This document shows, piece after piece, positions 4,848 to 8,346 of a stretch of DNA of 8,346 nucleotides (its first letter is position 1; the number at the start of each line of letters is the position of its first letter). Under the pieces are notes generated by a model. That model worked only from the letters and a program-made list of their open reading frames with translations. It did no database searches and was not told where the DNA came from. Position numbers and translations under genes: made by a program. Origin of the DNA: Rikenella sp. (lineage in GTDB: Bacteria; Bacteroidota; Bacteroidia; Bacteroidales; Rikenellaceae); contig JAIDFC010000085.1 of the NCBI GenBank assembly GCA_029054535.1, positions 1 through 8,346 on the forward strand, given 5' to 3'.

Positions 4848-6352
4848 GATCTGGTTTTAGTCTGGCTCCGACGGTTCACCCAGATAATCGAAACGATGAT
4901 TACCACGTAGATAGAACCGCACATCCAGCCACTCGCTTCGATACCGTCGACGGCGATCCACGATTGGCTTGCCATGCGGTCGACGATCGAGTTTTGCCAC
5001 TCTGTAACCGCATGGGTCGAGGCGTAGACCCACTCCCAACCGCTCGCCAAGTAGAGCAGCGAACCGCCGATAATGGTCGGTACGGTGAACCAGATCAGCG
5101 GATTGAGCAGCAGACCGGCGAATTGCAGTTGGCCGAAGTGGTACATGACGAGCGGAAAGGTGCCGATTTGTGCCGTGATTCCGACCAGCGTCAACGACCA
5201 CAGCCAGCGTAGAACGGTCGACCGGGGCATCCAAAGCCGTCCGAGGGGTTGGTAGAGGGTGATGATGCCGACCATGGCGGCGAACGACAGCTGGAAACCG
5301 ATGTGGTAGAGGGTGTATGGATTTCCGATCAGGATCAACAGGGCCGCGGCGCATAACGTATTGAGACTGTTGGTATAACGCGACAGCATCAACTCGATTT
5401 GCAGCAGCGAGAACATGACGACGGCCCGAATGACGGACGGCGAAAGTCCGGTCAGTACGGCGTAGCCGCACAACGAGAGGATAATCAATACCCCCAGCGC
5501 GACGTATCCGCGTCGGACGAGCCGCAGCCAGCCGAATAGTAGATTGAGGATCAGGAAGATAATGCCGACATGCAGTCCCGAAACCGAGAGCAGATGGGCC
5601 ACGCCGCTCCGGGCGTAATGCTGGCGCAGCTGCGGGTCGATTTCCGATTGGTCGCCGATCGCCAACGCCTGCATAATCCCACCGGCGGCATCGTTTTTGG
5701 TGGAATCATGTAATAGCTTGTTACCCATCCTGTTGCGGAACGACTCGACGCGGGTGCTCCAAGTGGTATCGGTGTCGATGCGGACGACGCTCCAGGCAAA
5801 ACATCGACCCGAAATGCCGCGTGTCCGGCGCATATACAGATCGTAACCGGTCGAGTCGGCCGCATAGAGCCGTCCGCGCAGCCGAACGAGATCTCCGATC
5901 CGCAAACGAGGATTGAGCCGGACCGAAGTGTCCACGAAAAGGTTGATTTTTAGCTCATTGAGCGGCATCCAATCGCCGCTGACGCTGTCGGCGAAGCAAT
6001 ACAAAGTCGCCGTGGAGCGTTCCCACCGTCCGCGAACCTGCGGAATGTTCTCCACGCGTCCTAAGAAAGTGAGTCGTTCGCCGTGGTGTTCCACCGCCGG
6101 GGTCGGATCGACCCGCTGCCACTCCGCCAAGCCTGTCCCCACGACGAAAAACAGACTCCAACCGCCCAACAGCCGTTGCCAGGAGGCGATCTGCCTAAAA
6201 AACAGGAGCTTTATCAAGATAATCACCCCCGAGAATCCGCCGAGCAAGAGACTCGAAACCTCGACCCCCCAAGCCGAACAGACCGCAATGCCGGCCATAA
6301 AAGCGATGGTCGGTTCCAGCAGCGGCGTATTCGCGCGGGTAAAACGTGCCAA
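4787..6352 (-). CDS. comEC: ComEC/Rec2-family DNA-uptake channel without the C-terminal metallo-beta-lactamase domain
   Basis: The 521-residue multi-spanning inner-membrane protein belongs to the ComEC family, which carries single-stranded DNA into the cytoplasm during natural transformation. Residues 10-75 hold the N-terminal membrane helices. The soluble DUF4131/OB-like part follows (about 85-195; LTFLGRVENI, RIGDLVRLRGRLY). The Competence domain runs from about 225 to the end, with the hallmark HLLSVSGLHVGII (253-265), TGLSPSVIRAVVM (301-313), HIGFQLSFAAMVGI (350-363) and GTFPLVMYHFGQL (397-409). The protein stops just after the last membrane helix (about 480-492), so the metallo-beta-lactamase nuclease domain of longer ComEC proteins is missing. 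The start is a TTG at 6352, 7 bp after the comM stop. It lies in front of the family's typical N-terminal segment, while the first in-frame ATG (residue 19) would cut the first helix. The last 61 bases overlap hydE. Confidence 0.92.
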   Translation of the reverse strand: MARFTRANTPLLEPTIAFMAGIAVCSAWGVEVSSLLLGGFSGVIILIKLLFFRQIASWQRLLGGWSLFFVVGTGLAEWQRVDPTPAVEHHGERLTFLGRVENIPQVRGRWERSTATLYCFADSVSGDWMPLNELKINLFVDTSVRLNPRLRIGDLVRLRGRLYAADSTGYDLYMRRTRGISGRCFAWSVVRIDTDTTWSTRVESFRNRMGNKLLHDSTKNDAAGGIMQALAIGDQSEIDPQLRQHYARSGVAHLLSVSGLHVGIIFLILNLLFGWLRLVRRGYVALGVLIILSLCGYAVLTGLSPSVIRAVVMFSLLQIELMLSRYTNSLNTLCAAALLILIGNPYTLYHIGFQLSFAAMVGIITLYQPLGRLWMPRSTVLRWLWSLTLVGITAQIGTFPLVMYHFGQLQFAGLLLNPLIWFTVPTIIGGSLLYLASGWEWVYASTHAVTEWQNSIVDRMASQSWIAVDGIEASGWMCGSIYVVIIVSIIWVNRRSQTKTRSYFSDPSSANGSEAFRRAAK

Positions 6353-6359
6353 TGTCTTT

Positions 6360-7922
6360 TTAGCTATTGGTCAGATGGTTACAATCCAAACTCCGATACT
6401 GGATCGCTTCGGCGACATGGTCCACGCCGATCTCTTCCTCTCCCGCCAAGTCGGCGATGGTTCGAGCCACTTTCAGAATCCGGTCGTAGGCCCGTCCCGA
6501 AAGCCCCATCGTCTGCATGGCCTCTTGGACGAGCGAGATGCTTTCGTCGTCCAACCGACAGTATCGTTCCATCTGTTCCGGCGTCAGCATGGCATTGCAG
6601 TGGGTCTGATTCTCATACCCGTCCCGCTTCAAACGCCGGATCTGCCGCTCGCGCGCCGCTATCACCCGTTCCCGCACCTGCGCGCTCGTCTCCCCTTCAC
6701 GCACTTGTCGCGTCATGCTCTCCACCGCCACCGGAATCACCTCGATCTGTATGTCGATCCGGTCCATCAGCGGCCCCGAAACTTTGCTCATATACCGCGC
6801 CTGTGCCGCCGGCGTACACGTGCAGACCTTCTCCGGATGGCTCCGATAGCCGCACGGGCAAGGATTCATCGCCGCAATCAACATGAAATTGGCTGGGTAA
6901 TCGACGCTGTATTTCGCTCGTGAAATCGTGATTCGTTTTTCGTCGAGCGGTTGTCGAAGCACCTCCAAAGTCTTCCGGTTGAACTCCGGCAGTTCGTCCA
7001 AAAACAGAATCCCGTTATGTGCCAACGAGATCTCGCCCGGCTGCGGCGGCACGCTCCCGCCCACCAACGCCACCTCGGAGGTGATATGGTGCGGCGCCCG
7101 AAACGGCCGCGCCGTCAACAATCCCCCCGAATGGTTATCCCCCAGTTTTCCTGCCACGGAGTGTATCTTGGTGGTTTCCAGCGCCTCGGCCAGCGTCATC
7201 GGCGGCGTAATGGTCGGCATCCGCTTGGCCAGCATGCTCTTTCCCGCCCCCGGAGGACCGATCATCAGCACGTTGTGTCCCCCGGCCGCGGCAATCTCCA
7301 GTGCCCGTTTCACCTCACCCTGCCCCTTGACGTCGCGGAAATCGATCTCGAAGTCATCCAGGCGCGAAAAGTATTCTGCCCGTGTGTCGATCGCGGTCGG
7401 CTCCAGCTCCGACTCGCCGTTCAACAATCCGATCACCTGCATCAGATTCCGAACCCCGTATACCTTCAGGTTCTGTACCACGGCCGCCTCCCGCGCATTC
7501 GCTTCGGGCAGAATGATTCCCTCGAAACCCTCTTTCCAGGCCTGTACGGCGATCGGCAGCGCCCCCTTGACCGGAAGCAGCGTTCCGTCCAGCGAAAGTT
7601 CGCCGACCAGAATATACCGCTCCAACATCGGCTCGGCCGTTACCTGCTTCGAGGCGGCCAAAATCCCTACGGCGATCGGCAGATCGTAGTGCGACCCGAC
7701 TTTCCGCATGTCGGCCGGCGCCATGTTGACCAGAATGTTGAACCCCGGCATCCGCAGACCGTTGTTCGCAAAAGCGGCTGTGATGCGTTGTTGGCTCTCC
7801 CGCACGGCATTGTCGGGCAGTCCGACGACCAAAAAACGGATCCCGGGCGAGAGGTTCACTTCGACGGTGATGGTTCGGGCGTCGATTCCTTCGACGGTGC
7901 TGCTGTAGGTTTTGACGAGCAT
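6360..7922 (-). CDS. comM: ComM/YifB-family Mg-chelatase-like AAA+ ATPase (branch-migration helicase)
   Basis: The 520-residue protein is a full-length ComM/YifB, usual length about 505-515. In transformable bacteria ComM is a hexameric helicase that extends the recombination joint between incoming single-stranded DNA and the chromosome. Residues 1-175 form the Lon-protease-like ChlI domain (VEVNLSPGIRFLVVGLPD, GSHYDLPIAVGIL). The Mg-chelatase AAA+ core follows with Walker A GPPGAGKS (222-229), FRAPHHITS (274-282), Walker B ILFLDE (305-310), the four-cysteine insert (C355, C357, C367, C369) and the SGPLMDRIDI arginine motif (R388). The C-terminal domain carries GLSGRAYDRILKVARTIADL (473-492). 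The ATG at 7922 is the normal ComM start (MLVKTYSS). comEC follows 7 bp downstream and the DUF2807 gene ends 16 bp upstream, so all three are probably co-transcribed. Confidence 0.95.
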   Translation of the reverse strand: MLVKTYSSTVEGIDARTITVEVNLSPGIRFLVVGLPDNAVRESQQRITAAFANNGLRMPGFNILVNMAPADMRKVGSHYDLPIAVGILAASKQVTAEPMLERYILVGELSLDGTLLPVKGALPIAVQAWKEGFEGIILPEANAREAAVVQNLKVYGVRNLMQVIGLLNGESELEPTAIDTRAEYFSRLDDFEIDFRDVKGQGEVKRALEIAAAGGHNVLMIGPPGAGKSMLAKRMPTITPPMTLAEALETTKIHSVAGKLGDNHSGGLLTARPFRAPHHITSEVALVGGSVPPQPGEISLAHNGILFLDELPEFNRKTLEVLRQPLDEKRITISRAKYSVDYPANFMLIAAMNPCPCGYRSHPEKVCTCTPAAQARYMSKVSGPLMDRIDIQIEVIPVAVESMTRQVREGETSAQVRERVIAARERQIRRLKRDGYENQTHCNAMLTPEQMERYCRLDDESISLVQEAMQTMGLSGRAYDRILKVARTIADLAGEEEIGVDHVAEAIQYRSLDCNHLTNS

Positions 7923-7938
7923 GAGGGAACGTCTTGAT

Positions 7939-8346
7939 TTACAAATTATTGATACATTCCACCCCGCCCATCGTCGCTTTCTTGATCTGTAGGGTTACCG
8001 GCTCGCCGCTGAAGAAGATATTCCCTCCGGTAACCGCCCGCGCGTCCAGCAGTTCATTGGCTCGCAACTGAATCTCGGCCCGCCCTGATACGGAAGCGGT
8101 TACGCTCCCGGCCGACAAGCCGAGGCTCTCGATCCGACTCCCCAGCCGCGCCTGGTAGCTGGCATACTCGGTGCTGCCGCTAACCCGGATGACGTTGTCC
8201 CCGCTGGTGTGGATCGTGATGTCGTTGCATTCGACCGCCAGCTCCATCCGTCCCGTCGAGCTCTCGGCCGATATGAAGAGGCTCGAACTTACGATCGGAT
8301 CCTGGGCCAGGATCTCGCCGCCGGTCGCTATGATCCGATCTAACTC
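7939..8346 (-). CDS. DUF2807 (head-GIN domain) protein, C-terminal part; 5' end cut by the window
   Basis: The reading frame is open to the right edge of the window and ends at TAA (7939-7941). The visible 135 residues are the C-terminal end of a larger protein. They form a repetitive beta-rich pattern with alternating polar and hydrophobic residues: IATGGEILAQD, DNVIRVSGSTEY, GSVTASVSGRAEIQL, ARAVTGGNIFFSGEP. This fits the DUF2807 'putative auto-transporter adhesin, head GIN' domain, which is abundant in Bacteroidetes as an exported beta-helical domain of unknown function. The signal peptide would lie outside the window. An internal ATG at 8245-8247 is not the start, because clear domain sequence continues upstream of it. 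It ends 16 bp before comM, which suggests an operon, although its function need not be related. Confidence 0.8.
   Translation of the reverse strand, partial: ELDRIIATGGEILAQDPIVSSSLFISAESSTGRMELAVECNDITIHTSGDNVIRVSGSTEYASYQARLGSRIESLGLSAGSVTASVSGRAEIQLRANELLDARAVTGGNIFFSGEPVTLQIKKATMGGVECINNL

Noticed and set aside
5913..7937. Long plus-strand open frames (about 330 codons each) opposite comEC and comM
   Set aside because: They are rich in R, P, H and S, show no domain, and lie antisense to two clearly conserved genes.

Overview
The window looks like a chromosomal segment of a GC-rich member of the Bacteroidales, possibly Alistipes or another Rikenellaceae. This is inferred from a DUF5106-type thioredoxin lipoprotein, a short TatD protein, a DUF2807 head-GIN protein, promoter boxes of the Bacteroidetes TAnnTTTG type, and starts without clear Shine-Dalgarno sequences. 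The genus is a guess, and no rRNA or other marker gene is present. No insertion sequence, CRISPR array, tRNA or prophage gene was found.

Layout. Positions 1-431 have no convincing protein gene. They hold the end of an upstream transcript, possibly a structured RNA, closed by a GC-rich intrinsic terminator (64-93). An AT-rich spacer follows with two clean hairpins (131-156 and 165-211, the second followed by a T-run), a 17-nt direct repeat (296-312 and 331-347) and a probable promoter (407-414). Next is a lipoprotein with a thioredoxin-like CNAC motif (432-1235, +). Convergent to it is a two-gene minus-strand unit, tatD-like then tcdA, which overlap by ATGA. A tight divergent promoter region (about 2655-2697) separates this unit from a plus-strand unit: a CapA-type metallophosphatase lipoprotein (2698-3801) coupled by ATGA to the [FeFe]-hydrogenase maturase gene hydE (3798-4847).

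The right half is a minus-strand unit read from the window edge leftwards: the C-terminal part of a DUF2807 protein (7939-8346, cut by the window), comM/yifB (6360-7922) and comEC (4787-6352). The 3' end of comEC overlaps the 3' end of hydE by 61 bp in convergent orientation.

How the genes work together. ComEC, the inner-membrane channel for incoming single-stranded DNA, and ComM, the branch-migration helicase of transformation, are 7 bp apart and form a plausible natural-transformation pair. TcdA (tRNA t6A cyclisation) and TatD (metal-dependent nuclease/hydrolase) form a housekeeping unit. HydE implies that the cell makes an [FeFe]-hydrogenase, as fits an anaerobic fermenter, but hydF, hydG and the hydrogenase are not in this window. 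I see no clearly new system. The most interesting points are the comM-comEC pairing, hydE coupled to a CapA-like gene away from its partners, the 61-bp convergent overlap, and the structured leader at 1-431.
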